64,000 bases of DNA from Branchiostoma floridae (GCF_000003815.2 NC_049983.1:1353999-1417998); one strand, 5' to 3'; counted from the first letter of the stretch, positions 23,147-37,108 are shown. The notes: a model not told the origin generated them from the letters alone. Program-made: numbers and translations.

Positions 23147-23900
23147 CCCTATCCAGACTGGGGGGGGGGGGGGCTAAAAATTGCCAGCGCCAACTTTGAC
23201 CTCCTATAGCTCCCAAACGGCTTGTGCTAGATCAACCAAACTTTGTGAGTTATCCTAAAATATTGTTGGCAACAACTTTAAAAAAAAAAGGTAAGTGTAT
23301 AATTTTTCGTGTTGCCATGGCAACGAGTTTCTGAAAGGCAAATTTTACAAAAATCACTAATTTTGGTTTAAGCAATTGGATTTTAAGAATTATTCTGCTA
23401 AACTAAATTTCTTTTCATATATCTTTAATATCTAACACATCTTAGTTGAACATTTACTCTGGTCAATTACGGCATGTGACACGGTTCTAGTTAGTTGAAA
23501 ACACGTGTATTCTTGTAACTTTTTAACGCATTGTCGTATTGTAACGAAACTTCATACAGAGTTAGTTCTATGTGGTACACATAAAATGCACATGTGATAT
23601 CTGTTGCTGCACTGTAATTTTGGGTTAGAAATAACGATTTTGGTTAAAAATATCGTTGTTTCATTCATGTATCAATTCCCCAGCGGGGACACGGACTATA
23701 GCCTTGATTTTTTACGAGATAAGAGCTTATTCCCAACGGAAATGATCTGTCCAAGGGTATTTTGGATTATGTAACGAAATCGTGATAATTTTGGGGCAAA
23801 AACATAAAAAACAAATATTTTTCCTACATTTTCCGCCAAAATATCGCTCTTACAAAAATATTATCGTTCTAAGTTGAAATACCCTTGGATAATATTCATC
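23147..23900. mobile_element. decayed copy of the piggyBac-like MITE
   Basis: Starts CCCTATCCAGACTGGGGG and continues with GCGCCAACTTTGAC, a CCTAAAATATT-TTGGCAACA block and TTTTTCGTGTTGCCATGGCA, matching 60975-61899. No right terminus was found; the end coordinate is approximate. Confidence 0.55.
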
Positions 23901-26887
23901 TGCAAGCTAAAATGTCAACAAAATAACTACTTTTTCTATCAAGAATACAATTTTGACCGGGGAAATAGCATTTAAAGGTAGTAAACACGTTCCGCCGTCA
24001 GCCCGGGCCTCTCAGTCCCCGTTTTCGCGCCATTTCACACTCCGGGGGGTAGAACGCGTTCGGAAGGTACCATTATGCCGCTTTGGTGGGGGTGCCTTTT
24101 TTCGTTATATATTCATATTTGATAAACATTCGATCGTTATTTATAAGGGGTATCATTCATAGGACTTCCCATAATACATTTGTGTGTGCAATATATCATA
24201 ACTTCCTGTTCTTTTACAAATACAATGCAAATTTGTATGTAAATTGAATGTAACATTGGACTATTCTGATGGCTCGCCTTTCCTTTGGGGTCACTTGCGG
24301 TCACTGGTTCGTCTGACTCGATTTGCGGCTACATGGGGTCCGTTTAGATTATTATGTTTACCTTCACAGAAGGTACACATATTGTTTTTGCTTAGACGTT
24401 CTTTTTTTCCGCGCACCTCAAAAACATGAATATCTCCGAAAGTAGAGCTTGGATTAACTTGAAAGCCAGAGTTATCTGGTAGGCCTGTACATAACGCACT
24501 GCACCGTGGTCATTCGGGCCCACATAGACCCAAAATAATGATTTTATGGGGCAAAAATGGGTGAAAAAAATAGCAATTTTAACACAAAATCGAACTTTAG
24601 AACACCTCTGGAATCTTGGAACGTTGTTCGAAACGAGGTCAACGACCGCCGCAGCTATCGAACAAGCCGCCGCGCCAGCAGAAGGAAATATAATACCCCA
24701 AAAGTATCGAAATGTGTGCAGGGATAGGTCACTAATTGTATGAATATATATCAAGTCAAGATTAAGTGTCTGTTGGGCATATTATTTTTGATTTTGTTTA
24801 AGTTCAGTAACCTGAACGAGCCAGTTGTACCTTATCTCTAAGCTATCCAAACATTGATATGATTCTATGTTGTATTCGATCGAGTTACGTCAAATCGACA
24901 ACACACACGGTGTCATACATTGTATTCCAGCACTAGTCTTTTGATTCAACTGTTTTTACAAGGTTGCATGCTCACGTACTAATTTGTAAACAAACGCATA
25001 CCGTCGACAGAGAGAATACGGATTGGTGTAACGTTATAGTTAACCAAATTTTGAGTAAACAAGAAAAATTGTGCACAAAAAACATGCTCTACGTTACACG
25101 CAAGGTCACTGCGTATTGGCGGCTTTTACGCACGAAGATCGTCATCCAAACTGAAAGATTTACATTTGACACATATTAGGTATGCAAAACACAAACGAGG
25201 GACTTGAGGATTTTATTTCGCAAGTAAACTGACCTGAACAAGCAAGATAAACCGCAACGTGGAACGCCCTCCATCCCCATCGCACGTCGTCATAATTTCC
25301 GTTCACCATGTTCATCATGCAGTAACGTTACCACAGCGTTGGGTTGGTCCAGATTCACAAGTGAAGCACGAAACGGAGTCACGGTAAAGTACATTTAACC
25401 TACATACAGCTTTATACGCGTCGGGAGAGTTTACAAGTTCGTGGCCTTCACAGCACAAGTTTAACTGTTAGCACAAAATGGGACTGTTTACGCCGCTTGT
25501 TGCATTCCAAGGTCGGTGAAGCCATGCCAACGTTCACGATCTGTTACTTCGTACCTCAATGACAGTAAAAACTTCATTTCACGCCAACGGCTTCGAAGTA
25601 TGAACGCGCAAAATTCTACATCTTTGTCACAACAACTAACAAAATTCCCGCCCATGGCAACACCGGAAACTAAATATGATGACCTTTGCCGTCTGATCGG
25701 CACCGCATTTGATCTCAAAGTACGCGGCAAATGCCTTGTTATTCCAGTCAGTTCAGTGCAAAGTCACGATATACTTTGAACCACATTTGTTTTTTACTCC
25801 GCTAGTTGCTAGTGTTTCACACGGTTTATTTTTGGACAGGCAAGGAGAAATTACTTTCAATAGTGTTCGTGTTATGATGCATTCAGTGATTTACATATTC
25901 TCAGATCGAACCGCTGCCTGTCAATCAAGTTGCGAACTTGGGAATCTAAGGTTTCATACAGACATGTTTGCTACATCAATATCCGTCGCATGCCGGCTTG
26001 TGTATCGTTAGCCGGCCACCGGGGATTTTCCAAAAGTTTATACGTCGTGCCTCAAACCAAAGGGATTTTAAGCCTCATCTGTAAAACAATTAAATTTGCA
26101 TGGCGATTTTTTAGTAAGTAAAAATGTAAGATGTGCCACAACGTAGCGACCATGCTTCGAACGTAACGTGTTAACCATTTTTAAAGCTCAAATTTCCTTG
26201 GCGACGCAAAACTTGGCTATTGTACACAATCCCATGAATCCCGCGATTCATTCAGACGACAGCTCTGTGCAGAAATTTATACTCAGTGATTTTTTTAACC
26301 TCCTTGCTCCGTCAAAATCTTACAAGCAGTTTATTAATAGTAAAAAGATCATGATTAAAAGCAAACTTATTTTTCACGGTTTATGTAAGGCCCCGCCCTT
26401 ACTTAAAATGCATTGCAAGCTGGTGAGGTCTGAGCCCTTGTCGTCAACTATATTGAAAGTATCTTTGACATTTGAATTTACATATCTATCTTCTTTTTTA
26501 AATTTGACTTCTGTACGTATGTGGTAGCAATAACTGACAGTTAATCGGGGGGGGGGGGGTAATAACAAAAAAGTCAGCAATATGCGACTGACCCTAGCAG
26601 TAGGGGAGGGGGATTTTCCTACATACATATGCTGGCGGGTTCGACCGGTCGCTTCTCTCTAGCCGCCGGCAGGCGTTAGGAACTACATTGTGCATCATCT
26701 AAACCAGCACCGTCTGCAAACACCCGCTGATTTTCTGTAGTATTTTTGCAAAATAATTGTCTACATTTACGCACCCATTTTGACGGCACCGACAATGACG
26801 GAAAGGACAAAATCTAACTTATACACGTGTATTCAACTTCCACTGAACTTCGCCGCGCGCGCTCTGCACCAAATCGGAGCACGAGAC
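23901..26887. other. no gene recognised
   Basis: About 3 kb of single-copy-looking sequence. Frames of 60-120 codons occur on both strands but none shows a domain, signal peptide or conserved splice border. A G-run lies at about 26548. Confidence 0.4.
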
Positions 26888-26890
26888 TAA

Positions 26891-28004
26891 GGCCACACCA
26901 AGTACATTTTATGGATGACATCAGCGTGCGCATTAAATTTCGCCTGATTTCAGGAAAAAAAAGAACTTTTGCATTTTGCCGCCTTAGCGGCAAAATGCCT
27001 TGTGGCCAGAGTAGTCGACGTTGGAATGAAGTTCAATGAACGGACCTGTTCAATCTATGCCGAACATTCGTATACCTGTTAAAACTGATGCATGTTCGCT
27101 CTAGCGCAGTGGAGGGAATCTTTTTAACTGTCTTTTTTTTCTTTTTTACATCCATTAAAGTACTAATTTTTACATCTATTGAAATACTAATTAACAATAC
27201 GTTTGTATAGAACATTAAAACTGACCTTTGCGCCTGTTCTACTTCTGCATTTTTTCGCTGTTTGGATGTTTGAATGAATGAACCGTGAGGCGTGCGATAC
27301 TCTGCTTATATGTCGTTCTAACTTTCCATAAAATGCCCATACAACATCTATATCACAGAATTACACAAGAACAAACTGATTTTCTCGAAAATAACTGCAT
27401 ACTGTATGACAAAAAGTTTCACTAAATAAATTCATTTTCATATTTCTGGACATAAAGTCATTTGCATATTTGTGAATCTCTCCATGTGCCCATATCAGGT
27501 TTAGTTACTCTGTTCTATTATATGACGTTCTAATAACTAGAAAAAAAAACGTTCACACACCTTTGCAAAATGCCAGCTTTTTAAAAGCACTTGTTTCCTT
27601 CTGCAGGGATGGTCAACATGATGATAAAATACCAAGAAGAGCAAATATGTTGTGTTGTAGGCTTATAGTTGTACTTGTAGAAGGGACACTTCTAAGGTAC
27701 CCGAGACTGTAGTTGTAGAAATGAAACTTATTGAATAGTGTGGTTACCAACTTTGTTGGTGATGCCAGTCTACCACACTAGTGTCACTTTTACTACACCA
27801 GTACATGTCTTAAATACAGGAATGAATGCCTTCTTGGTTCTGATACCACGTTTTGTCCCTTTATTTCTTTTTACAACAGTCATCACAACTTTATGGTGCC
27901 TATTTTTGAAAATGATACTTTTTTTCACCCTTTTTTTTCCGCCCTATCGCACTATTTTTGCAATCTGCAGAGGATGTCATCCATAAAATTTACTTGCTGT
28001 GGCC
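26891..28004. mobile_element. TIR element, GGCCACA family (long copy), TAA flanks
   Basis: Left end GGCCACACCAAGTACATTTT, right end the inverted equivalent finishing TTACTTGCTGTGGCC; TAA precedes (26888-26890) and follows (28005-28007). The interior around 27600-27900 matches 4436-4800 of the shorter relative. No transposase frame. Confidence 0.78.
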
Positions 28005-28007
28005 TAA

Positions 28008-28901
28008 AGGTGGGCTCCCATTGCACTCGCGTCACGATTGCGTCGCTTCGGGGTTCGTTCATTGTGTCACTTTTGTGTTATTTTCGCCGATTTTCTGTTG
28101 CGCTCCCACTGACATGCGTCACTGTTGCGTTTCTAGACTAAATTGACAGGTTATCGGAAGTCGCAGCATTGTCAATGTATGAAAAATCACTGTAAAATGA
28201 TGAAAATGCCTAACAATGAGATTTATAATGAAATAATTTCCCTTGTGATGATGCTTATGCTTATGAATGTTACTTATGTTATATGATAACCTTGAAAGAC
28301 TTTTACAGTAAAAGAAGTAACCCAAATGAATGGACACGAACCACATACCAGATTTGACTCCATCGCTTATGTGTTTTGCAACAAGTATGTGTAATGGTGT
28401 GTGTTAATTTGCATATTTCACAAATGAAAAATCTTGATATTTCCTACGTTTTAATAGGAAATAGACAAAATATAACCGTGATACTGTTGAAGGCATGTTG
28501 GCGTCACTGTTGTGTCACTGTTGTGTTACTCTTGGGTCACTGTTGTAACTGAAAAACTGTTGTAAAATGATATCCAAATTTGTATCCAAAATAGCTTTTC
28601 AATAATAAAATGATGTTTACTTTTGATACTTGGTGCAAAATAGACAAAATATAACCTTGATACTGTTGAAGGCATGTTGGCGTCACTGTTGTTTCACTGT
28701 TGTGTTCTCTTGGGTCACTGTTGTGTCACCCTTGGGTCACTCTTGGGGCGTCTTGCCACTTGCGTTATTTTTTAACTTCCAAAAAAACGTCGCGCTTGCT
28801 TGTGTCACCTCTAGGTTTGCTTGTGTCACCTATAGGTTCGCTCGCGTCAGTCGAACCCCGAAGCGACGCAAGCGTGACGCGAGTGCAGTGGGAGCCCACC
28901 T
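28008..28901. mobile_element. 894-bp TIR element abutting the previous one
   Basis: About 50-bp TIRs begin AGGTGGGCTCCCA-TGCACTC and include GCGTCGCTTCGGGGTTCG; flanked by TAA at 28005-28007 and 28902-28904. The interior contains two copies of a ~180-bp unit (at about 28458 and 28642) rich in GTCACTGTTG. The 196-codon frame across its right half is an accident of this structure. Confidence 0.82.
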
Positions 28902-28904
28902 TAA

Positions 28905-29473
28905 TGGATTTCAAAGCTTTTTTAAAGCATTTGAATACATATCGTTGAAGGAAACCAATTTTTTTCCATGGCTCTCTCCCCAATTTCCATGTAGAAATGT
29001 TAGGCTAGACCATGTGAAGGTAAACATTCTGTATTTGCTTGCAAATGTTACCTTTCTAGTTTTTAACGTACTTTGCCAAACGAAAGTTGTCGATGTTTAT
29101 ATACAATTTATAATGATGTTAATGACTCTCCAATATCGGGCTTTAGTTCTTCAAAAAGACAGGTTTATGGCCAAGATACGAGTGAGAACTCCAGTCGCTG
29201 TGGGTGATCGACAAAGTTAACGTTACTGATCTGTGCTGCACTTGCGACATCAATCCTTTCCATGTCTCTTCACAAGGCAGATGCTTTTATTCATCAACAT
29301 TTCATTGTTCCCACTAAGATACAGCATGAAAACATTGAAAATCATCAGCAAGTTGCCTGTTCCGTCAAATAGCAATGTCTTGGTTAATTCACCCTCCAGG
29401 TGGGCTGAAAATGGACTAGTCCAAATGCCAGATTCATGTTCGATAGAAACTCACATGCCGTAATTGACCAGAG
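28905..29473. other. non-coding spacer before duplicon II
   Basis: No domain-bearing frame and no repeat boundary recognised until the SINE tail at about 29474 begins duplicon II. Confidence 0.4.
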
Positions 29474-30939
29474 TACCTGACTTCCGTCGGGGAGGTAAAA
29501 AGACTACCTTTACCTTCTGTCTGTACCGTGTATGTAGCACTGTTAATATCACTGTTAATATAAGTTACAAAACTTGAGTGCATTGTCCCCGTCTGTGCAA
29601 AAGCAAAATAGAAAAAAAAATCATACTCAACCTATGTCGTATACAACGCACACGATCCTCCGAGTTCAAAAAATATTAACAACACAAATTATTTGCTACA
29701 GTTTGAATTTCACACCGACAATGGCCTATTTCTGTGTATATGGCAGAAATATAATTTCTTTTCATGGAAATTCCACTTCGATCTCTGGTGCAAAATATAC
29801 CCCCCCCCCCCCCCTCCATGAACATACCCTTTCTCTCCCTGCTAATTCTCTCTTACTTTCGGTGTTGCGGTCAACAGATGTCGAATGAACACACACGTTC
29901 CTACCAGTCAGAAAAAAAGCATGGCCATACCACCCATATAGTAATGACAAAGCACCATCAATGTACACAGTGCATACATAGATCGCGAAGAGCGCAAATC
30001 AACCCAAGTACGAGATGGCAACGCTGTCGAAATACGCCGACGAAGATAACATCTGCTTGACGATATCCAATTACCACAAGGCTTAAGGCGCGATCATAAC
30101 GAAGACCTGAACCACTATACCTGACGGCGTAGGGGTGAAAACTGAAATTATCACAACCATAATAAAAACAGCTACCGCGAAAAAAAAGAACGTGCATCAT
30201 TTCGCAACGGAGTACAGACGCATGCCGAACCACATACGATTGTGGCAAAGGGAGCATAGAGATATAGGTGCGAACACTCAACACATAAACCGCTCACAAG
30301 ACTCTGTCGCTGGAGGTTACCGTCTAGTCACAGAGTAAATAGGAAAAGCACATTCTTTCCTTATTTTCTTTCAATAATTTTTCAGACCATGTAGCAGCAT
30401 TCTCTAGCGATCTATATGCAAAGTGCATGCAAGACGTACTATCGTTGCACTTTACAAACATATCGCCGGAGGGCGCAACTGTGTGGTCTTCGTTGTATTG
30501 CTCAGCAAATCGATAAGTTAACGATAGGAAACGAAGCGTCAAAAAGCGTAATGACGCTGTGATCTGATTTCTAAAACTTGAAATGGGGTTTGCCTTTGCC
30601 TTAGTAATTGGTGAGCACACGGTCCGTGACAAATGCCACCGCGCAACTGTATTAAATCACCCAAAGGAAGGTATGACGCTGCACTTTGGAGTAATATCGC
30701 AAGAGGCCACTGCTGTACGGTCTACTTTGGGTTGCTCAATATATGTCAATTTGTATGCCTGGTGATGAATTAATACAAGGTACTTAGGTGACGATCAATT
30801 TGCTTGATGATAGAATAGTTCGAACGCTGTTGTCGTCAAGATTATAGATATAACACCTGTACGCTAGGCCATATCTCTCTAGTAATGTCCAAAGATTTTT
30901 TTTTTGTATTCTCGGGTGACGGAGTAGTCATTGACAGTT

Positions 30940-31150
30940 GATTATTACACCCGTGTAGATTTCATGGTATTATCATACAGCCAGGCGACGTGAACCAATC
31001 GAAATACCCCATTTTACATTGGTTATGATGCCATAACACATAGAATTCCGGCTAGTCAGGTGTTAAAACTTTCAACACCTGACCGATCAGAAAGAGCGAT
31101 GCACATGAAATTAACCAATCAAAATAGCACACAGCATGGGGGAAATATTC
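30940..31150. repeat. interspersed repeat (CCAGGCG / CCAATC family)
   Basis: Contains CAGCCAGGCG, CCAATCGAAATACCCC, TTGGTTATGATGCCATAACAC and CACCTGACCGATCAGA; the same landmarks recur at about 63640-63830. Likely a TIR-type non-autonomous element; ends not defined. Confidence 0.45.
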
Positions 31151-32577
31151 CTACATTTTCAAATTCTGACATCATAAACCTTACAAAACAACAATCGAGG
31201 CGATAAAACATGATATCACAAGCAACAGATGTATTCAACATCATCACCTGTCCTTTTAGTTGTGTATCCATCTCAAATAACTAAAAGTCTAGAACGATTG
31301 TAGAAGGAGCTTGTCCTACCATTATTTGCTGCTAGCTACTACACTGGGTGTTCATATGGGATGGAACATCTTAGACTGTCAACATTCAACTGTCCTTGAG
31401 CTTGTCATGCCAGCACGGGAAGCAATTAAACTGGATACCCATATGCAATGGAACACTGACTGTTTTTAAGTAGAACGAATGCAGAGGAGACCTTGTCATA
31501 CTACCACAGGTAGCAACTATACTGGATATCTATGTCTGATAGAACACAGAATGTCAATTAACTAGAATAAATCCAGAAAAAAGCTTGTCGCAACTATACT
31601 AAATATTCATACGTGATAGAACACAGAGTGTCAATTAACTAGAACAAATTATGAAAAAAAACTGTCATACTATCACGGGTAGCAACTATAATGAACATTC
31701 ATATGCAATTGAACACCTTATAGACTGCCTACACATGTTATAAACCACAAGCAATTGCAAGTTTTTGTTTTTGTTATCCCCGATGGTCTCTGAGATTAGA
31801 GACAGCCTACAAGAACACAGGGTTCAATCACTGACACTCAAAACATAATTGTCTGAAGGCCCAATGTATGTGAACTCTTTGATACCATATGTGACCTGCC
31901 TCATAAAATCACTGTGCCCATACCGATGTATCCAACAGTCCTTTATCTAATCGTATCCATTTGTCACTGAAACGACTTTGAGAAAAGTGAATTGATAAGA
32001 CTTTCAATCATTGCACAAATGGTTTTGATCCAGTAGCAACATCATATACATATTGTTTTGTATGTAGAATCTTAAGATTTCTGTTGTATACCTATCTGTG
32101 TGTAGTTTATGTTTGACCATACAAATGTCACTGTATATTCTGTCGTGTCAATAAACTTCTTCTATATAGGGAATGAAATACAACACCGTCATGATCATCA
32201 AAGTAAAAATAAAAGACTTAACAATAAATCAGAGTTTTGTCTTGTCTCATCTTTTCATATTGATCCATCTTCCAAGTTCCAACAAGTATTTCGCGACAGA
32301 ACTGATAGACATTTGCGACATATACGTCACTTTGCGGCATGTTGATTTTTTTTTTCAATATAAGGCGAAAATTAATGCGCCGACACCTCGTTTGCCAACG
32401 CCGTCAGAGCTCGACCACCACTGGCCTGTGTTTAAACAATCTCTTGCTGGCTGGGGTTAAGGACCCCCTCCCCGAGAGCAGAGGCAATTGTAGGACCGGC
32501 CGCTAGGAGCGCGATTTTTGTCAGGCTACACCACCACTGGGTTTTCGGGGACGAAACCTCCCATGACCATATGGTAG
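31150..32577. other. duplicon sequence plus private block, no gene
   Basis: From 31197 it matches duplicon I until about 31830. The rest has no counterpart and includes an AATAAAC signal near 32150 that may be a LINE 3' end. No recognisable domain. Confidence 0.4.
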
Positions 32578-32970
32578 CTAAAAAGGTCAAAAGTTTACCT
32601 TCATTGTTGCTCTGTAATGCAAGATCTTCAGTTAATAAGCTAGACGATTTATCTGACACCATGGCTAGACAGAACACAGCACATCCGTATCATAACCGAG
32701 ACTTGGTTCACGTCGAATCAACCCAATGAATGTACCCATATAGATGGCTATACTCTGTTTTCCAAATGTTGTCTAGATGCCGCGGCGGTGGAGTAGCAAT
32801 CTATGTGAAAGAATCCATTCCCACTGAGACTACTGACTTTACTGAAACCTATGTATCACTGTCAAACCACATTGGACACCTCGTCGTTTTATTTCTAATC
32901 TAACAATCTGCGCTGTGTACAATCCTCCAAACTATGTGTACGAGGATATGTTAGAAAAACACTTATCTGT
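32578..32970 (+). pseudogene. CR1-like LINE endonuclease fragment, frame-disrupted
   Basis: Consecutive frames contain LLLCNARSSVNKLDDLSDT, TWFTSNQPNECTHIDGYTLF, RGGGVAIYVKESIP and the region equivalent to VYNPPN. These are ordered motifs of the endonuclease of CR1/L2-group LINEs. At least two frame changes separate them, and a stop precedes the last block. A dead fragment overlapping the homologue of 9990-10130. Confidence 0.68.
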
Positions 32971-32975
32971 ATCAA

Positions 32976-33203
32976 CACGTCGGTAGAACGTACTGCGCCT
33001 GCGCGAACACTGGTTGTTTTTTTAACGTTGCATTGAAATCCCGCTTGTTGCACAGTATATGCTAGGGACATGGTTTCATGTAAAATGTACACGGAGTTTT
33101 ACCCTTATATACGCACGTACTTTCTTAAATGCGGCCCTTTAGTAAACCGGGAGATTAGCATGTCTATACTTTTCGCGCAGGCGCAGTACGTTCTGGTGAC
33201 GTG
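32976..33203. mobile_element. TIR element private to duplicon II
   Basis: The left end CACGTCGGTAGAACGTACTG runs on into CGCCTGCGCGAA; the right end is its inverted complement with a 3-bp difference (GGT/ACC). Absent at the equivalent point in duplicon I (about 10085). 228 bp, non-coding. Confidence 0.7.
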
Positions 33204-34475
33204 CTATCTGTATCTGTATCTATATAGCCAATATAACCGCCGTTCGGCGTAACACACCAGCTTCGCAGGCACGCGGTGCGTCAGCAGCTGGTTATATTAC
33301 ATCGAACGGCCCGTCACACCGGTATTGATAAGATTTTTCTCGGTCCCAAAATTTTTTCCCAATTGACGTAAACATTAAGTGACCTTTACAAGGCAACCAC
33401 CTGGCCAACGTGACCAAACATAAGCTGCCCATAATGACCGCGTTAGTTTGAAGCTTAAGGTGTCATGGATTTTTTATCGGCCAATTTGCGTCGGATTTTG
33501 ACTACCATACGATGCTTTGTTCAACATAAAAATGGCGGTGGATGCGCGAGGGTTGGTTCTTTTGAGTCATTTATGATATGCCTCGGGCATGTTGTGAGTT
33601 GATACTCTTGAAACCGACCAACTGTCAAAAACAATCGCTTTTGCCGGGTCCCCTGGTCGTCTTGAGTAGGTTTAACTGTATTCCTGGGGAAACTTAACAT
33701 AGGGATGGGTTAGGTCATTTCTGTTCAGTTGAATGAATTTTTACAATCAATTACCTAAGCAAGAGATAGGCTTCAGCTAGCTGTCGTTTATTCTTGAATA
33801 ATCCCCAATTTGGACCATCTTCCTTGGTTTTAACCCACCCTCCTATCAGACTGCAGACCAGAGACAGTGTCAAGAGGACTTGATTTTGATATTCCAGGAG
33901 TAAGTTTAAGCTAAAAGGGGAGGGGGTCCCCTTATTACCGCAGGGGTTCGAGACGAGGTGAATATTTTTTATTAAAAAAACAACAACAACAACAACAGTA
34001 CATTTGTCAAACACTAAGACTAGAGTTTGTACAGTCAAGTACTATTGCACATGGAGGAATAACATATACTGGTGAGTCTGGACGAATTACATGGGTAACT
34101 TCACATGCAGTACATGGGTGAAACAGTCAGAAAAGACAAATACATGTAGTACATTTGTGTAATTACTGGTGGAACCTTAAGGAATATGTACAGTCTGTTA
34201 CTACACTTAATCAAATCAAGGTGAATACTGTTGCGCAATAAACCATCTGTCTATCTATCTATCTATGTTTTACCCCTGTCAAACAAGGGGGATGTACGAG
34301 TTTAGGAGAAGGGAACAATGTCTCCATGTACTTAGGAGACCATCTTTTGGCTTTATTCACTTGTTTCTGTCAAATTTCACCACCATTATACATAGTCCAA
34401 CTCTGCAGGGCAGCTCTACCACCTGGGGGTCATTAACCCCTGTGACTGGGGGTCATCACCCTGTGACTGATAGAT

Positions 34476-34661
34476 TTGGTTAGACAATTCACATTACTTT
34501 CCGCTTGCTCTAAAGAATTTACTTCTCTCTGTTCCATAGATAAACTCAACTACATTCTGGGAGGCTATAATCCACAATGTGTACAAAAAGGCAAATATAT
34601 CCATGAATGTATATACCATAGATCCAATAGTGTAAATGAAAAGCTAAACCCTATATGTTGA
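34476..34661 (+). pseudogene. LINE ORF2 C-terminal scrap (duplicon II copy)
   Basis: Near-identical to 11226-11411, ending with a GKYIHEC motif and a short tail. A few substitutions keep the frame open. Confidence 0.48.
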
Positions 34662-34809
34662 TTTATTCATACCTATAGATATCCATATATGTGTGTTTAG
34701 TTGTACTGTAAGTAGTTTGTTATACATGTCGACCTTACGGAAGTCGCTGTACTTTTGTCGTGTCTCAACAAATATTCATCACAGCCAGCCAACCTAAGGT
34801 TTATCACCT

Positions 34810-35366
34810 GTATTGTTACTCGGTCGGCTCAGATCCTATGCAGTATGTACGGATTCATTGGAAATAGTCTCTGATTATGAAACAGCTGATCCAAAATGAT
34901 GTTTGGGTAGAATGTTACAGTTTGACCGACAGGTATTTGTATCATTAAATACCATATGTTTGAAACACTGTTAACTTCGAAACATGTGCAGAAAGTGAGA
35001 AATGTTGAAAACGCCTTTGTCCTGTCAGGTGTGACCAGAAGTTTGTTTTTTTATTAAAAGACTAAAGAAGTTTTACTGTCAATCCATTGGAAATGTGTCA
35101 CGAAAGGGTACAAACTCATGGACATTTAAGTTGGCGTTAGGAAATACACAGGCCCTGTGGCAATACATCCTGCAATGAAATACCAAACATTTTCCTGTCA
35201 GTGCATAGAAAAAATGGCTTTTTTTTTCCTTACCGTTGTAACGTTGAAGGTAACATGCTATGTATGCCTGTCAAAGTGTCACCTACATTATAGGCCCATG
35301 TACGTATAACTCTTAACACCTACCAAATATCGTCTGGGTCCATCCAAGGATTCTCATGTTATGCTG

Positions 35367-35402
<36 letters not shown>

Positions 35403-35440
35403 AACACACGCACACCCATACATACACACACACACGCACA

Positions 35441-35482
<42 letters not shown>

Positions 35483-35565
35483 CACCACACAAATAAATAC
35501 AAACACACACACACACACACACAAACAAACACACGCACACCCATACATACACACACACACGCACA

Positions 35566-35609
<44 letters not shown>

Positions 35610-35945
35610 CACCACACAAATAAATACAAACACACACAGACAGACACAGACAAACGCACATACATACACTCACACAAAGATAAACTATAGATAAATACAT
35701 TAGATACGTAAATATTCAGATATATAGAAAGACGTTCTAACACGGATATATCAGTCACGCCACAAACTGGCATTGAAAACACCAATAAAAGAACACTCGC
35801 TCCCCATGGTGGCGCCATGATCGGCCTGTAATTAGGCATGGCGAAGAATTTTACGTGATGAAAGAAGGCACTTGTCTAAGGATCCTTTTGTTACAAAGTT
35901 AGCATTGCCCCAAGGCTGCATGAGAAGGGGCCCGGAGTTTTGACC
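34810..35945 (+). repeat. about 1-kb (CA)n-containing interspersed repeat (copy 4)
   Basis: Counterpart of 11555-12580. Its CA tract (about 35370-35615) differs: a ~150-bp segment containing TGCACCACACAAATAAATAC is tandemly duplicated. Confidence 0.6.
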
Positions 35946-36464
35946 GTACTTGCCAGCCAAGATTAACAGTGACCCATTTTCAACGGAGAGAAAACGTTTG
36001 TTGCCTTTTGATAACCAATGGATGTACACTACTTTTCGTTTTTCTTAGTCTGAAGCTCAGAGACATAACTTGAATGCACAGGTGTTCGTAAACAGACAAC
36101 ATTGGAAAACTTCCCATTGTTATAACTGACAAACATAATTATATATAATGATGATTGTGGTCTGTAATTAAGATTCCGTTTATTGTTCAGGCAAACTGAA
36201 GTGTCATTTTCTGAATTTGTTTTTCTCATAATGTTTTACCCCCAGGGAAGACATACACCTGAAGGGCCTACTGCAATAATACAGGTGAGCAATTATGGAC
36301 AAAGCTTAATTTAAGATTGAAAGCGCAGTTGCTTGTTCACGATAGATAAATCGATGGCTAGGTTTACACATGCGTTCATGAAAATTGTTATGGACTCTTA
36401 AATTTGGGTACAGTATCGGAAGTTATAGCTATATATCACACAGATAATGTAAAATGATTAAGTT

Positions 36465-36702
36465 GAGTAAGTGAGTGAGTGAGTGGGTGGGTTGAGTGAG
36501 TGAGTGAGTGAGTGAGTGAGTGAGTGAGTGAGTGAGTGAGTGAGTGAGTGAGTGAGTGAGTGAGTGAGTGAGTGAGTGGGTTGAGTGAGTGAGTGAGTGG
36601 GTTGAGTGAGTGAGTGAGTGAATGAGTGAATGAATGAGTGAATGAGTAAGTGAATGAGTGAGTAAATGAGTGAGTGAGTGAGTGAATGAATGAGCGTGTT
36701 TG
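36465..36702. repeat. (GAGT)n microsatellite
   Basis: Counterpart of 13098-13329 with a shifted position for the longest pure run. Confidence 0.97.
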
Positions 36703-36709
36703 AAAGGAA

Positions 36710-37108
36710 CTTCAGGCCGGGACCGCTGGAAAGTGCATATTTTGAAACTCCTTCAAATTTTAGCTGTAAACACTACGGCCACTGGTCCGTGTGCTGTTTG
36801 TACTTTCGTGTCTCAACAAACACACCGTCTCTTCTCCTGATCAGCACCTCAAGGTGATGCAACTTCCACTTCAAGAAGCTCATTACAGCAGCTAAAATCG
36901 GAGTTATTTTCCACCTGCCTTGCAACGGAGGTACTGAGAACATACCAGCAAGTTCCCATGTATTGTCTGCATGGTTGTATTGAAACATGCGCAACTGGTC
37001 GTCAACTGTAAACTCAGGAGCCAGGTTGTACATTGTTAGCTCTGGTAAATGTTTTTTTTTTATCACTGGCTCCCTATAGACAACCAATGACAACACATTT
37101 TTTGTCAC
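36710..37108 (-). pseudogene. decayed kelch-domain fragment (duplicon II copy)
   Basis: Retains FQYNHADNTWELAGMFSVP and RKYKQHTDQW in one frame, each matching a blade of the kelch exon at 57997-58855. The sequence between them has drifted and no stop-free extension exists on either side. Less damaged than the duplicon I copy. Confidence 0.65.

Noticed and set aside
24392-24754. 120-codon minus-strand frame in the gene-poor interval
   Set aside because: No domain, signal peptide or repeat relation; composition looks random.
28630-29220. 196-codon plus-strand frame
   Set aside because: It crosses the right TIR of the 28008-28901 element and has no domain; composition follows the repeated GTCACTGTTG units.
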